Shown here: in pieces, positions 43,716 to 53,133 of the stretch
How the letters are laid out: each line of letters starts with the position of its first letter
Position numbering within the stretch: the stretch's first letter is position 1
DNA from: Trinickia violacea
GTDB taxonomy: Bacteria; Pseudomonadota; Gammaproteobacteria; Burkholderiales; Burkholderiaceae
Assembly (NCBI RefSeq): GCF_005280735.1
Contig: NZ_CP040078.1
Span: 2,294,001 to 2,358,000 of the forward strand
Direction of reading: 5' to 3'
DNA length: 64,000 nucleotides
Notes under the pieces: model-generated
Told to the model about the DNA's origin: nothing
What the model saw: the letters and a program-made list of their open reading frames with translations, nothing else
The model's database searches: none
Made by a program: the position numbers and the translations under genes

Positions 43716-44906
43716 ATGCCCCACGTACCCCAGATCAAGATTCCCGCCACCTATATGCGCGGCGGCACCAGCAAAGGCGTGTTCTTCCGCCTGCAGGATT
43801 TGCCCGAAGCGGCCCGCGTGCCGGGCGCGGCGCGCGATGCGCTGCTGCTGCGCGTGATCGGCAGCCCGGACCCGTATGGCAAGCAGATCGACGGCATGGG
43901 CGGCGCGACGTCGAGCACGAGCAAGACGGTCATCATTTCCAAGAGCAGCAAGCCCGATCACGATGTCGACTACCTATTCGGACAGGTCTCCATCGATAAA
44001 GCGTTCGTCGACTGGAGCGGCAATTGCGGCAATCTCTCCGCCGCCGTGGGGCCGTTTGCGATCAGCGCGGGGCTCGTCGATGCAAGCCGCGTGCCGCAGA
44101 ACGGCGTGGCCATCGTGCGCATCTGGCAGGCCAATATCGGCAAGACCATCATTGCGCACGTGCCGATCACCAAAGGCGCCGTGCAGGAAACCGGCGACTT
44201 CGAACTCGACGGCGTGACCTTTCCCGCCGCCGAAGTGCAGCTCGAGTTCATGGACCCGGCAGCCGAGGAAGAAGGCGCCGGCGGCGCGATGTTCCCGACC
44301 GGCAACCTGGTCGACGACCTCGACGTGCCGGGTGTCGGCACGCTGAAAGCCACGATGATCAACGCGGGCATCCCCACGATCTTCGTGAACGCCGAGGCCA
44401 TCGGCTACACGGGCACCGAGCTGCAGGACGCGATCAACGGCGATGCCGACGCGCTCAAGAAGTTCGAGACCATTCGTGCCTACGGCGCGCTGCGCATGGG
44501 TTTGATCAAGGATTTGAACGAGATCGCGACGCGGCAGCACACGCCGAAGGTCGCGTTCGTCGCGAAGCCCGCCGACTACGTCGCTTCGAGCGGTAAGCGC
44601 GTGGCTGCCGCAGACGTCGACCTGCTCGTGCGCGCGATGTCGATGGGCAAGCTCCATCACGCGATGATGGGCACGGCGGCGGTGGCGATCGGCACGGCTG
44701 CCGCGATACCGGGGACGTTGGTCAATCTCGCGACCGGCGGCGGCGAGCGCAACGCGGTGCGCTTCGGCCATCCGTCGGGCACGTTGCGAGTCGGCGCTGA
44801 GGCAGCGCTTGCCAACGGCGAATGGACCGTTACGAAAGCGATCATGAGCCGCAGCGCCCGCGTGCTGATGGAAGGCTGGGTGCGCGTGCCTGGCGGCGCG
44901 TTCTAA
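43716..44906 (+). CDS. prpF: 2-Methylaconitate isomerase PrpF
   Basis: 396 residues, PrpF/diaminopimelate-epimerase-like fold: YMRGGTSKGVFF near 14, GMGGATSSTSKTVIIS near 61 and DWSGNCGNLSAAVGPFA near 100 are characteristic. It isomerises the trans-2-methylaconitate that AcnD makes to the cis form, so the acnD-prpF pair does the job of PrpD. It starts 86 bp after acnD and is the last gene of the operon. The convergent histidine phosphatase gene begins 7 bp beyond its stop. Confidence 0.93.
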   Translation: MPHVPQIKIPATYMRGGTSKGVFFRLQDLPEAARVPGAARDALLLRVIGSPDPYGKQIDGMGGATSSTSKTVIISKSSKPDHDVDYLFGQVSIDKAFVDWSGNCGNLSAAVGPFAISAGLVDASRVPQNGVAIVRIWQANIGKTIIAHVPITKGAVQETGDFELDGVTFPAAEVQLEFMDPAAEEEGAGGAMFPTGNLVDDLDVPGVGTLKATMINAGIPTIFVNAEAIGYTGTELQDAINGDADALKKFETIRAYGALRMGLIKDLNEIATRQHTPKVAFVAKPADYVASSGKRVAAADVDLLVRAMSMGKLHHAMMGTAAVAIGTAAAIPGTLVNLATGGGERNAVRFGHPSGTLRVGAEAALANGEWTVTKAIMSRSARVLMEGWVRVPGGAF

Positions 44907-44913
44907 AGTCGGG

Positions 44914-45387
44914 TCAGAAAGGCTCGGTGATGGGCTTCATCTTGGGCGCCGAGCCGCCGTCGTAGCCCATCTGCAGGACCAGATTGAACACGTCGGACGG
45001 CCATGGGTCCGGATAGCTGCCCGCGGGCGCCCCGAGCGCCGCGGCGAGCTTCGGAATCTCGCCGTGGTGCCAGCACACCAACACGACGGCGCCCTTTAAA
45101 TGAGGCGTAGTCGTCAGCTTGCTTGCCAGGTCGCCATAGTCTTTGTCGGCGATGGAATCGTCGATCGGCAAGCCCATTTTCTTCGCGAAGGGCTCCACCG
45201 TTTCATACGGCCGCGCGCTCTCTTTAGAAATCGCGGCCGCAAAGACAAAGCCGATATCCGGATACTGCTGCGGCAACCACGTCGCGAGGTGCTTGGCGCG
45301 CTCCTTGCCCGCCGGCGACAGATTCGGGTCGCCCTGCTCGGCGGGCTTCTCGGCGTGGCGCATGAGTACGATCGTCTTCGGCATCAT
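44914..45387 (-). CDS. Histidine phosphatase family protein (SixA-like size)
   Basis: 157 residues. The phosphoglycerate-mutase-like catalytic motif MRHAEKP carries His11, and HHG near 109 is the second active-site histidine. The length and single domain are close to SixA-type phosphatases, but the substrate is unknown. There is no signal peptide. Start ambiguity: the protein opens MMPK, so either Met may be used. It is 18 bp downstream of the AraC-type regulator on the same strand and could be co-transcribed. Confidence 0.82.
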   Translation of the reverse strand: MMPKTIVLMRHAEKPAEQGDPNLSPAGKERAKHLATWLPQQYPDIGFVFAAAISKESARPYETVEPFAKKMGLPIDDSIADKDYGDLASKLTTTPHLKGAVVLVCWHHGEIPKLAAALGAPAGSYPDPWPSDVFNLVLQMGYDGGSAPKMKPITEPF

Positions 45388-45405
45388 CTGCAGGGTCCTA
45401 TTTGA

Positions 45406-46422
45406 TCAGTTACCGTCCGGCCCCGGCCGATAGTCGGTCGGCCTTCCCCCGGTCCATTTTCTGAACGCGCGATGAAACGCGCTCGGCTCGGCAAAGCCTA
45501 CGGCAATCGCGATGTCGGCGATGGTCCGCTCGCCGGCCTGAAGCGATGCGATCGCGATGTCGCGGCGCAGCGCGTCCTTGATCGACTGATACGTGTAGCC
45601 CTCTTGCTTGAGCCGCCGCCGCATCGTCGCTTCCGCAAAGCGCAGCTTCGCCGCCATTTCGTCGGCGCCGGGCCACTCGGCGATCGGCATCGCCCGCAAT
45701 GCGCGGCGCACGCGCGCGGCAACCGAATCCGGGTTGCGGTACTTGACGACGAAAATCGCGGGCGCATCGCGCAGAAACGACTTGAGCGACTTCGCCGTCT
45801 GGATCACCGGCAGATCGAGAAAATCGGGCGACAGGTCGACGTACGATGCGCGCTGTCCGAACTTCAAGTCGTCGCAAAACATCAACCGGTATTCGTGCCC
45901 TGCCGCCGGCTCGGGGCAGCTGAAGCGCGCCTCGAGAATCGGAATGCGCCGCCCCACGAGCCAGCACACCACGCCATACACGAGGATGAAGTAGGTCGCA
46001 TACGCGAACATCTGCTTGCGCTCGGCGCCTTCGCGCACGTGGAACGACAGGCGCACCCGGCCGCGTTCCTTGGCGACCTGCGCGCTCATGTCGTCGAGCA
46101 CGAGCCGCATGAAACCGGTCGTGCGCGCGAGCGCCTGCGCGCCGTCGCGCGCGGTCAGAGCCGCCTGGCACATCGCGATGAAGCTGCCGCTTTTCATCGG
46201 ATGCGAGTCCTGCCCGAAGAACTCGTCGTCGAGCGCGCGGCAGATCGCGTTCCACAATGCGCCGTATTGCGCCGACGAGACGCGCGCAAGCGGCGAGCCC
46301 GATAGCTGCGCCGCGATACCCGCCTCCTCCAAGAGCGGCTGCGGATCGACTCCGCACCGCTTGACGCAGTGCACCGCCTCTTCGACGAGGCTCACTGCGA
46401 TAGTCCCTTTTTCGTTATGCAT
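45406..46422 (-). CDS. AraC-family regulator with arabinose-binding-like N-domain
   Basis: 338 residues. The N-terminal part (about 10-210) is the Arabinose_bd-type domain seen in OruR/ArgR-like regulators, and the C-terminal AraC double helix-turn-helix (about 240-332) shows LRRDIAIASLQAGERTIADI and VGFAEPSAFHRAFRKWTGGRP. It is divergent from the valine-catabolism genes, the position MmsR (also AraC-type) has in Pseudomonas, so it is a candidate activator of them; its effector is unknown. Confidence 0.85.
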   Translation of the reverse strand: MHNEKGTIAVSLVEEAVHCVKRCGVDPQPLLEEAGIAAQLSGSPLARVSSAQYGALWNAICRALDDEFFGQDSHPMKSGSFIAMCQAALTARDGAQALARTTGFMRLVLDDMSAQVAKERGRVRLSFHVREGAERKQMFAYATYFILVYGVVCWLVGRRIPILEARFSCPEPAAGHEYRLMFCDDLKFGQRASYVDLSPDFLDLPVIQTAKSLKSFLRDAPAIFVVKYRNPDSVAARVRRALRAMPIAEWPGADEMAAKLRFAEATMRRRLKQEGYTYQSIKDALRRDIAIASLQAGERTIADIAIAVGFAEPSAFHRAFRKWTGGRPTDYRPGPDGN

Positions 46423-46735
46423 TGCAGCAAAGTTGATTCAGCGAACACGTCGCGCGGCAAACGCGCGCGAGCCCCGTCCGCCGATGGCAAATACGCTCAA
46501 TAAATTTGATCGGCTTGAGCATCGAAAGCCGCCTTCGCGGTTCTTACACTCTGTTGCATCAAGGTCACTACACAATCTGTCGATGACGATCCCGACGCCT
46601 GCGCAACACGCTTCGCAGCGCGCGCGGCAGCCGGTCAGACCGCACAGTTTAAGGGGAGCGCGTGATTAGCGCCAAGCCGCCGCCGCGCCGATGCCGCCCC
46701 GCCCCGTTCGAATCCGCAACACAGGAACCCTCGTC
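46423..46735. other. Divergent promoter region, AraC regulator / valine genes
   Basis: 313 bp without a convincing gene. It must hold promoters in both directions. I see no strong dyad or conserved element in it. Confidence 0.4.
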
Positions 46736-47869
46736 ATGGACGACTTCTACACCGACGAACAACGCATGATCCGAGACGCCGCGCGCGATTTCGCCGCCGA
46801 GTGCCTCGCGCCGAACGCCGGCAAGTGGGACCGCGAAGGCGTGCTGCCGCGCGAAGTCGTCTCCCAGCTCGGCGAGCTCGGCCTGCTCGGCATGATGGTG
46901 CCGCCCGAATGGGGCGGCACTTACACCGACTACGTGGCCTACGCGCTCGCGCTCGAAGAAATCGCGGCGGGCTGCGCCTCGTGCGCCACCATGATGAGCG
47001 TGCACAACTCGGTCGGCTGCGGGCCGATCCTGAACTTCGGCACCGCCGCGCAACAAGCGCGCTGGCTGCGCGATCTCGCGCTCGGCCGGGTCATCGGCGC
47101 GTTTTGCCTGACCGAGCCGCAGGCCGGCTCCGAAGCGAACAACCTGAAGACGCGCGCCGTGCTCGAGGACGGGCATTGGGTGCTCAACGGCAGCAAGCAG
47201 TTCGTTACCAACGGCAGCCGCGCGGGCATCGCCGTGGTGTTCGCCGTCACCGATCCCGAACTCGGCAAGCGCGGCCTCTCCGCATTCATCGTGCCGACCG
47301 ATACGCCGGGCTTCAACGTGGGCCGCCCCGAGAGCAAGCTCGGCATCCGCGCTTCCGACACCTGCCCGATCTCGCTCGAAAACTGCCGCATCCCCGAGGA
47401 AAACCTGCTTGGCGAGCGCGGCGAAGGCTTGAAGATCGCGCTGTCGAATCTCGAAGGCGGACGCATCGGCATCGCCGCACAAGCGGTCGGCATTGCGCGC
47501 GCCGCCTACGCCGCCGCCCGCGAGTACGCGAACGAGCGCATCCAGTTCGGCAAGACGATCAAGGAACACCAGACGATCGCCAACATGCTCGCCGACATGG
47601 AAACGCGCCTGAACGCCGCGCGCCTGCTCGTGCATCACGCGGCGCGCCTGCGCAGCGCGGGCAAGCCGTGCTTGTCGGAGGCGTCGCAGGCGAAGCTCTA
47701 TGCGTCGGAGCTGGCCGAGGAAATCTGCTCGAACGCGATTCAGATTCACGGCGGCTATGGGTATCTCGAAGACTATCCGGTCGAGCGGCACTATCGCGAC
47801 GCACGCATCACGCAGATCTATGAAGGCACGAGCGAAGTGCAGCGCATGGTGATTGCGCGGCACGTTTGA
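46736..47869 (+). CDS. Acyl-CoA dehydrogenase, isobutyryl-CoA type
   Basis: 377 residues. Typical acyl-CoA dehydrogenase: FAD-binding segments AFCLTEPQAGSEANN near 122 and FVTNGSRAG near 160, and catalytic Glu363 in IYEGTSEVQRM at the C-terminus. Neighbouring mmsA, mmsB and 3-hydroxyisobutyryl-CoA hydrolase genes suggest isobutyryl-CoA as substrate, giving methacrylyl-CoA. The ATG at 46736 (MDDFYTDEQRMIRD) has ACAGGAA upstream and was preferred to an earlier in-frame ATG. It is the first gene of the valine cluster. Confidence 0.9.
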   Translation: MDDFYTDEQRMIRDAARDFAAECLAPNAGKWDREGVLPREVVSQLGELGLLGMMVPPEWGGTYTDYVAYALALEEIAAGCASCATMMSVHNSVGCGPILNFGTAAQQARWLRDLALGRVIGAFCLTEPQAGSEANNLKTRAVLEDGHWVLNGSKQFVTNGSRAGIAVVFAVTDPELGKRGLSAFIVPTDTPGFNVGRPESKLGIRASDTCPISLENCRIPEENLLGERGEGLKIALSNLEGGRIGIAAQAVGIARAAYAAAREYANERIQFGKTIKEHQTIANMLADMETRLNAARLLVHHAARLRSAGKPCLSEASQAKLYASELAEEICSNAIQIHGGYGYLEDYPVERHYRDARITQIYEGTSEVQRMVIARHV

Positions 47870-47973
47870 ACTGCGCCCGCGTTTTGCGGGTGCGGCGGCT
47901 AACAAGCTCACGGCGCGCAGGCGGTCATCCGTCTGCGAGACCCTATTAAGAGCAGCCAAGGAGAGAGACGACG

Positions 47974-49701
47974 ATGACGGTAGCACAAGGCTTCTTCGAC
48001 GCGCGCGATTTCCTCTTGCGCCATCGGACCGACTACGAGCGCGCGTATCGCGAGTTCGCGTGGCCGCAGCTCGGCGAGTTCAACTGGGCACTCGATTACT
48101 TCGACGCCATGGCACGCGGCAACGACAATCCGGCGCTGTGGATCGTCGATGCGGTTAGCGGGGACGAATTGAAGCTGTCGTTCGCGCAGATGTCGGAGCG
48201 CTCGTCGCGCATCGCCAACTCTCTGCGCAGCGCCGGCGTGGCGCGCGGCGATCGCGTGATGTTGATGCTGCCGAACCGCGTCGAGCTATGGGATGCCATG
48301 CTCGCTGCGATCAAGCTCGGCGCAGTCGTGCTGCCCGCGACGACGCTGTTGTCGACGAACGAAGTGCGCGACCGCGTCGAAGTCGGCGAACCGAAGTTCG
48401 CGATCGTCGATGCGGCCGAGACGGCGAAGTTCGATGCGCTCGATACCACGCTCACCAAGATCGTCGTCGGCAACGCGCATCCGCAAGCCGGCTGGCTCGA
48501 TTTCGCCGAAGGCTACACGGCCTCCGCGACGTTCACGCCCGCAGGCCTCACACACGCCGGCGACCCGCTGCTGCTCTACTTCACCTCCGGCACGACCTCC
48601 AAACCGAAGCTCGTCCAGCACACGCACGAAAGCTACCCTGTAGGCAGCTTGTCGACGATGTATTGGGTCGGCCTGCAGCCCGGCGACGTGCATTGGAACA
48701 TCAGCTCGCCCGGCTGGGCCAAGCACGCATGGAGCTGCCTTTTCGCGCCGTGGAATGCGCAGGCGTGCGTGTTCGTCTCGCAGTACGCGCGCTTCGACGC
48801 CAAGCAGGCGCTCGACACGCTCACGAAGCACGGCATCACGACGATGTGCGCGCCGCCCACCGTCTGGCGCATGCTCGTACAGGAGCCGCTCGCCTCGTAC
48901 GCGGTAAAGCTGCGCGAGATCGTCGGCGCCGGCGAGCCACTGAATCCGGAGATCATCGAGCGCGTGCGCCGCGCGTGGGGCATCACGATCCGCGACGGCT
49001 TCGGCCAGACCGAAACTACGTGCCTGATCGCCAACTCGCCGGGGCAACCGGTCGTGCCCGGCTCGATGGGGCGGCCGATGCCCGGCTACCGGATCGAACT
49101 GGTCGATCACGACGGCAACCCCGCTGACGAAGGCGAGATCACACTGCCGCTCGGCAAGCGCGGCGGCCATGCGTCGCCGCATGCGAGCGAACCGCTGGGC
49201 CTCATGACCGGCTACGCGAACAATCATGACGCGACCGAACACGTGATGCGCGACGGCCGCTACCGCACCTCCGACGTCGCCGTGCGCCGCCCCGATGGCT
49301 ACTTCATCTACATCGGCCGCGCCGACGATGTCTTCAAGTCGTCCGACTATCGGCTGAGCCCCTTCGAACTCGAGAGCGTCCTGATCGAGCACGAGGCGAT
49401 CGCGGAAGCCGCCGTCGTGCCGAGCCCCGACCCGCTGCGCCTGGCGGTGCCGAAGGCATTCATCGCATTGCGTCACGGGTTCGAATTCGGCCCGGACCTC
49501 GCCAAGAGCGTGTTCCGCTTCTCGCGCGAAAAACTCGCACCGTACAAGCGGATTCGCCGCATCGAAGTCATCGAGCTGCCGAAGACGATCTCCGGAAAAA
49601 TCCGCCGTGTCGAGCTGCGGCGCCGCGAGATCGAACGCGGCGATGCGCCCGCGCGCGTTTCGGGGGAGTATTGGGAGGAAGACTTCTCCGACCTGCGCTG
49701 A
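47974..49701 (+). CDS. AMP-binding acyl-CoA synthetase (medium-chain type)
   Basis: 575 residues, ANL superfamily. The ATP-binding loop is YFTSGTTSKPK near 205, FGQTETT near 345 is motif A5, YRTSDVA near 430 holds the hinge Asp, and the catalytic Lys is in TISGKIRR near 548. It would activate a short or medium carboxylic acid, possibly isobutyrate or a related acid, as its CoA thioester so that it can enter the pathway encoded around it. The ATG has AAGGAGAG upstream. Confidence 0.88.
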   Translation: MTVAQGFFDARDFLLRHRTDYERAYREFAWPQLGEFNWALDYFDAMARGNDNPALWIVDAVSGDELKLSFAQMSERSSRIANSLRSAGVARGDRVMLMLPNRVELWDAMLAAIKLGAVVLPATTLLSTNEVRDRVEVGEPKFAIVDAAETAKFDALDTTLTKIVVGNAHPQAGWLDFAEGYTASATFTPAGLTHAGDPLLLYFTSGTTSKPKLVQHTHESYPVGSLSTMYWVGLQPGDVHWNISSPGWAKHAWSCLFAPWNAQACVFVSQYARFDAKQALDTLTKHGITTMCAPPTVWRMLVQEPLASYAVKLREIVGAGEPLNPEIIERVRRAWGITIRDGFGQTETTCLIANSPGQPVVPGSMGRPMPGYRIELVDHDGNPADEGEITLPLGKRGGHASPHASEPLGLMTGYANNHDATEHVMRDGRYRTSDVAVRRPDGYFIYIGRADDVFKSSDYRLSPFELESVLIEHEAIAEAAVVPSPDPLRLAVPKAFIALRHGFEFGPDLAKSVFRFSREKLAPYKRIRRIEVIELPKTISGKIRRVELRRREIERGDAPARVSGEYWEEDFSDLR

Positions 49702-49808
49702 CCGAACGTATCCATTCACGCCGCGGCGCTGCGAAGACGCACGCCGCGATTCCTCGATTCCCTACCCCGGTCTATCCATGCCGGGATGCCTTGCACAAGG
49801 AGCTGTCA

Positions 49809-51338
49809 ATGAGCGCAATTCCGTCCACCGCTGCCGCTGCTAAAACGCCGACCGTCAAGCTGCTGATCAACGGCGAGTTCGTCGAGTCGTCGTCGAACGA
49901 ATGGCGCGACATCGTGAACCCGGCCACGCAGGAAGTGCTCGCGCGCGTGCCGTTTGCGACCGCCGCCGAGATCGATGCCGCCGTGCGCTCCGCGCATGCT
50001 GCGTTCGCGCAGTGGAAGACGACGCCGATCGGCACGCGCCTGCGCATCATGCTCAAGTACCAGGCGCTGATTCGCGAGCACATGCCGCGCATCGCGAAGA
50101 TCCTGACCGCCGAGCAAGGCAAGACACTGCCCGACGCCGAAGGCGACATCTTCCGCGGCCTCGAAGTGGTCGAGCATGCGTGCTCGATCGGCACGCTGCA
50201 ATTGGGCGAGTTCGCCGAGAACGTCGCCGGGGCGGTCGACACCTACACGCTGCGCCAGCCGCTCGGCGTCTGCGCGGGCATCACGCCGTTCAACTTCCCC
50301 GCGATGATTCCGCTGTGGATGTTCCCGATGGCGATCGTCTGCGGCAACACGTTCGTGCTGAAGCCATCCGAGCAAGATCCGCTCTCGACGATGGCGCTCG
50401 TCGAGCTCGCGATCGAAGCGGGCGTGCCGCGCGGCGTGCTCAACGTCGTCCACGGCGGCAAGGAAGCGGTCGACGCGCTCTGCACGCACGAGCACGTGAA
50501 GGCGATCTCGTTCGTCGGCTCGACGGCCGTCGGCACGCACGTCTATACGCTCGCGAGCCAGCACGGCAAGCGCGTGCAGTCGATGATGGGCGCGAAGAAC
50601 CACGCGGTCGTGCTGCCCGACGCAAACAAGGAGCAGACGCTCAACGCCCTTGCCGGAGCGGGTTTCGGCGCGGCGGGCCAGCGCTGCATGGCGACTTCGG
50701 TCGTGGTGCTCGTCGGCGCCTCGCAGCAATGGCTGCCGGAGCTCGTCGAGAAGGCGAAGACGCTGAAGGTCAACGCAGGCACCGAGGCCGGCACCGATAT
50801 CGGCCCGGTCGTCTCGACGAGCGCGAAGGAACGCATCCTGTCGCTGATCGGCAAAGGTGTCGAAGAAGGCGCGACGCTCGAACTCGACGGCCGCAACGTG
50901 AAGGTGCCGGGTTACGAGCAAGGCAACTTCATCGGCCCGACGATCTTCTCGAACGTCACCACCGAGATGACGATCTACACGACCGAAATCTTCGGCCCCG
51001 TGCTCGTCGTGCTGAGCGTGCCGACGCTCGACGAAGCGATCGCGCTCGTCAATCGCAACCCGTTCGGCAACGGCGTCGGCCTCTTCACGCAAAGCGGCGC
51101 GGCCGCGCGCAAGTTCCAGAGCGAGATCGATATCGGCCAGGTCGGCATCAACATTCCGATTCCGGTGCCCGTGCCGTACTTCAGCTTCACGGGCTCGCGC
51201 GGCTCGAAGCTCGGCGACCTCGGCCCGTACGGCAAGCAAGTCGTGCAGTTCTACACGCAGACGAAGACCGTCACCGCACGCTGGTTCGACGACGCGACGA
51301 CCAACGACGGCGTGAATACGACGATCAGCCTGCGCTGA
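49809..51338 (+). CDS. mmsA: Methylmalonate-semialdehyde dehydrogenase MmsA
   Basis: 509 residues, CoA-acylating aldehyde dehydrogenase. GVCAGITPFNFPAMIPLWMF near 155 and the nucleophile Cys in AGQRCMATS near 296 are characteristic of this subgroup, which lacks the usual general-base Glu. It converts methylmalonate semialdehyde to propionyl-CoA, releasing carbon dioxide, the end of valine degradation. The ATG at 49809 has AAGGAGCTG upstream. Two hairpin repeats follow the stop and lead to mmsB. Confidence 0.95.
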   Translation: MSAIPSTAAAAKTPTVKLLINGEFVESSSNEWRDIVNPATQEVLARVPFATAAEIDAAVRSAHAAFAQWKTTPIGTRLRIMLKYQALIREHMPRIAKILTAEQGKTLPDAEGDIFRGLEVVEHACSIGTLQLGEFAENVAGAVDTYTLRQPLGVCAGITPFNFPAMIPLWMFPMAIVCGNTFVLKPSEQDPLSTMALVELAIEAGVPRGVLNVVHGGKEAVDALCTHEHVKAISFVGSTAVGTHVYTLASQHGKRVQSMMGAKNHAVVLPDANKEQTLNALAGAGFGAAGQRCMATSVVVLVGASQQWLPELVEKAKTLKVNAGTEAGTDIGPVVSTSAKERILSLIGKGVEEGATLELDGRNVKVPGYEQGNFIGPTIFSNVTTEMTIYTTEIFGPVLVVLSVPTLDEAIALVNRNPFGNGVGLFTQSGAAARKFQSEIDIGQVGINIPIPVPVPYFSFTGSRGSKLGDLGPYGKQVVQFYTQTKTVTARWFDDATTNDGVNTTISLR

Positions 51339-51351
51339 GCACGCGCTGTGG

Positions 51352-51385
51352 GCTTGGAGTAGGCGCTAAAGCGCCAACTCCAAGC
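51352..51385 (+). repeat. UAAA-loop hairpin element, copy 1
   Basis: GCTTGGAGT-A-GGCGC-TAAA-GCGCC-A-ACTCCAAGC: a 9-bp outer stem, A/A mismatch, 5-bp inner stem and TAAA loop, 14 bp after mmsA. It has the same architecture as the copies at 51399 and 57542, with compensating base changes in the stems. Confidence 0.75.
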
Positions 51386-51398
51386 AACCAAAGCATGG

Positions 51399-51432
51399 GA
51401 TGGGAGTAAGTGCTAAAGCACTAACTCCCATC
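51399..51432 (+). repeat. UAAA-loop hairpin element, copy 2, before mmsB
   Basis: GATGGGAGT-A-AGTGC-TAAA-GCACT-A-ACTCCCATC, perfectly paired apart from the A/A mismatch. It ends 3 bp before the mmsB Shine-Dalgarno AGAGGA and is preceded by AAGCATGG, as in copy 3. Confidence 0.75.
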
Positions 51433-51448
51433 GACAGAGGACTTAACG

Positions 51449-52345
51449 ATGAAAATTGCCTTTATCGGCCTCGGCAACATGGGCGCGCCTATGGCGCGCA
51501 ATCTGCTGAAAAACGGCCACACGCTGAACGTATTCGACTTGAGCCGCGACGCCGTGCAATCGCTCGTCGACGCCGGCGCAACCGCGAGCGCCTCGCCGAA
51601 AGCCGCGGCCACCGGTGTCGAACTCGTCATCACGATGCTGCCCGCAGCCGCCCACGTGAAGAGCGTGCTCACCGCCGACGACGGCGTGCTCGCCGGTATC
51701 GCGCGCGGCGTGACGATCGTCGATTCGAGCACGATCGATCCGGCCAGCGCTCAAGGCTTCGCGAAGCTCGCCGCCGAGCATGGCAATCCGTTCGTCGATG
51801 CGCCGGTCTCCGGCGGCACCGGCGGCGCGGCCGCGGGCACGCTGACCTTCATGGTGGGCGCGAACGCCACCGCCTACGAGCAAGTCAACCCAGTGCTGGC
51901 GGTGATGGGCAAGAACATCGTCCATTGCGGCGACACCGGCATGGGCCAGGTCGCGAAGATCTGCAACAACCTGCTGCTCGGCATCACGATGGCGGGCGTC
52001 GCGGAAGCGATGTCGCTGGGCGCCGCGCTCGGCATCGACCCGAAGGTGCTGGCGGGCATCGTCAACACGTCGACGGGCCGTTGCTGGAGCTCGGACACCT
52101 ACAACCCGTTCCCCGGCATCATCGAGACCGCGCCGTCGTCGCGCGGCTACACGGGCGGTTTCGGCACCGACCTGATGCTCAAGGACCTCGGCCTCGCCGC
52201 CGACGCCGCCAAATCCGCGAAGCAGCCGATCTATCTCGGCGCGCTTGCGCAACAGCTTTATCAAACGATGAGCCAGCACGGCGACGGCGGCCTCGACTTT
52301 TCGGCCGTCATCAAGCTGTACCGCGACGTGGGAGCGAAGCGATGA
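51449..52345 (+). CDS. mmsB: 3-Hydroxyisobutyrate dehydrogenase MmsB
   Basis: 298 residues, beta-hydroxyacid dehydrogenase family. The NAD-binding loop is IGLGNMG (6-12), the substrate-binding segment is DAPVSGGTGGA near 117, and the catalytic Lys is in GQVAKICNN near 171. It oxidises 3-hydroxyisobutyrate to methylmalonate semialdehyde for MmsA. The ATG has AGAGGA at 51436-51441, right after the second UAAA hairpin. It overlaps the enoyl-CoA hydratase by 4 bp (ATGA). Confidence 0.95.
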   Translation: MKIAFIGLGNMGAPMARNLLKNGHTLNVFDLSRDAVQSLVDAGATASASPKAAATGVELVITMLPAAAHVKSVLTADDGVLAGIARGVTIVDSSTIDPASAQGFAKLAAEHGNPFVDAPVSGGTGGAAAGTLTFMVGANATAYEQVNPVLAVMGKNIVHCGDTGMGQVAKICNNLLLGITMAGVAEAMSLGAALGIDPKVLAGIVNTSTGRCWSSDTYNPFPGIIETAPSSRGYTGGFGTDLMLKDLGLAADAAKSAKQPIYLGALAQQLYQTMSQHGDGGLDFSAVIKLYRDVGAKR

Positions 52346-53133
52346 TCGAACTCGATACCGCGAGCGAACCGGGCGTCGCGCTGATCACGCTGAAGCGCGC
52401 GCCGGTCAACGCGTTCACGCCCGAAGGTCTGCTGCAGCTGCAGCGGACAATCGAACAATTGAACGACGAACCGCGCGTGCGCGCGATCGTCATCACCGGC
52501 GACGGCCCGAAGTTCTTTTGCGCAGGCGCCGACCTCAATCAATTCGCCGACGGCGACCGCGCACGCGCGCAGCTCGCCGCGCAGCGTTTCGGCGCCGCCT
52601 TCGAGACGCTGCAGAACGCCCGCGCGGTCGTGATCGCGGCGATCAACGGCTATGCGATGGGCGGCGGTCTCGAATGCGCGTTGTCGTGTGACGTCCGCAT
52701 CGCCGAAGAACACGCTCAGCTCGCGCTGCCCGAGCCGGGCGTCGGCCTCCTGCCTTGCGGAGCGGGCACGCAGACCCTGCCCTGGCTCGTCGGCGAGGGC
52801 TGGGCCAAGCGGATCATCCTGACCGGCGAACGCGTCGACGCGAAGACGGCGCTGCGTATCAATCTCGTCGAGGAAGTCGTCGAACGCGGCGCGGCGCGCG
52901 AAGCGGCGCTCGCGATGGCCCGACGGGTCCCGACGCTGAGCCCGCAAGCCGTGGCGTTCAGCAAATCGCTGATCCATCAGGCCCGCAACGGCGTGCCGCG
53001 CGGCGCGGCGCTCGCGCTGGAGCGCGAACGCTTCGTCGATTTGTTCGAGGGCGCCGATCAACGCGAAGGCGTCAACGCCTTCCTCGAAAAACGCACGCCG
53101 CGTTGGAGCACGAGCCAGGAAAACAGCCGATGA
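52342..53133 (+). CDS. Enoyl-CoA hydratase/isomerase
   Basis: 263 residues, crotonase fold. Oxyanion-hole segments are FFCAGADLNQF near 59 and GYAMGGGLECA near 103, and both positions where catalytic Glu are expected are filled (GLE and LPEPG near 133). In this operon it most likely hydrates methacrylyl-CoA to 3-hydroxyisobutyryl-CoA. It is joined by ATGA overlaps to mmsB before and to the hydrolase after, so the three are translated together. Confidence 0.88.
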   Translation: MIELDTASEPGVALITLKRAPVNAFTPEGLLQLQRTIEQLNDEPRVRAIVITGDGPKFFCAGADLNQFADGDRARAQLAAQRFGAAFETLQNARAVVIAAINGYAMGGGLECALSCDVRIAEEHAQLALPEPGVGLLPCGAGTQTLPWLVGEGWAKRIILTGERVDAKTALRINLVEEVVERGAAREAALAMARRVPTLSPQAVAFSKSLIHQARNGVPRGAALALERERFVDLFEGADQREGVNAFLEKRTPRWSTSQENSR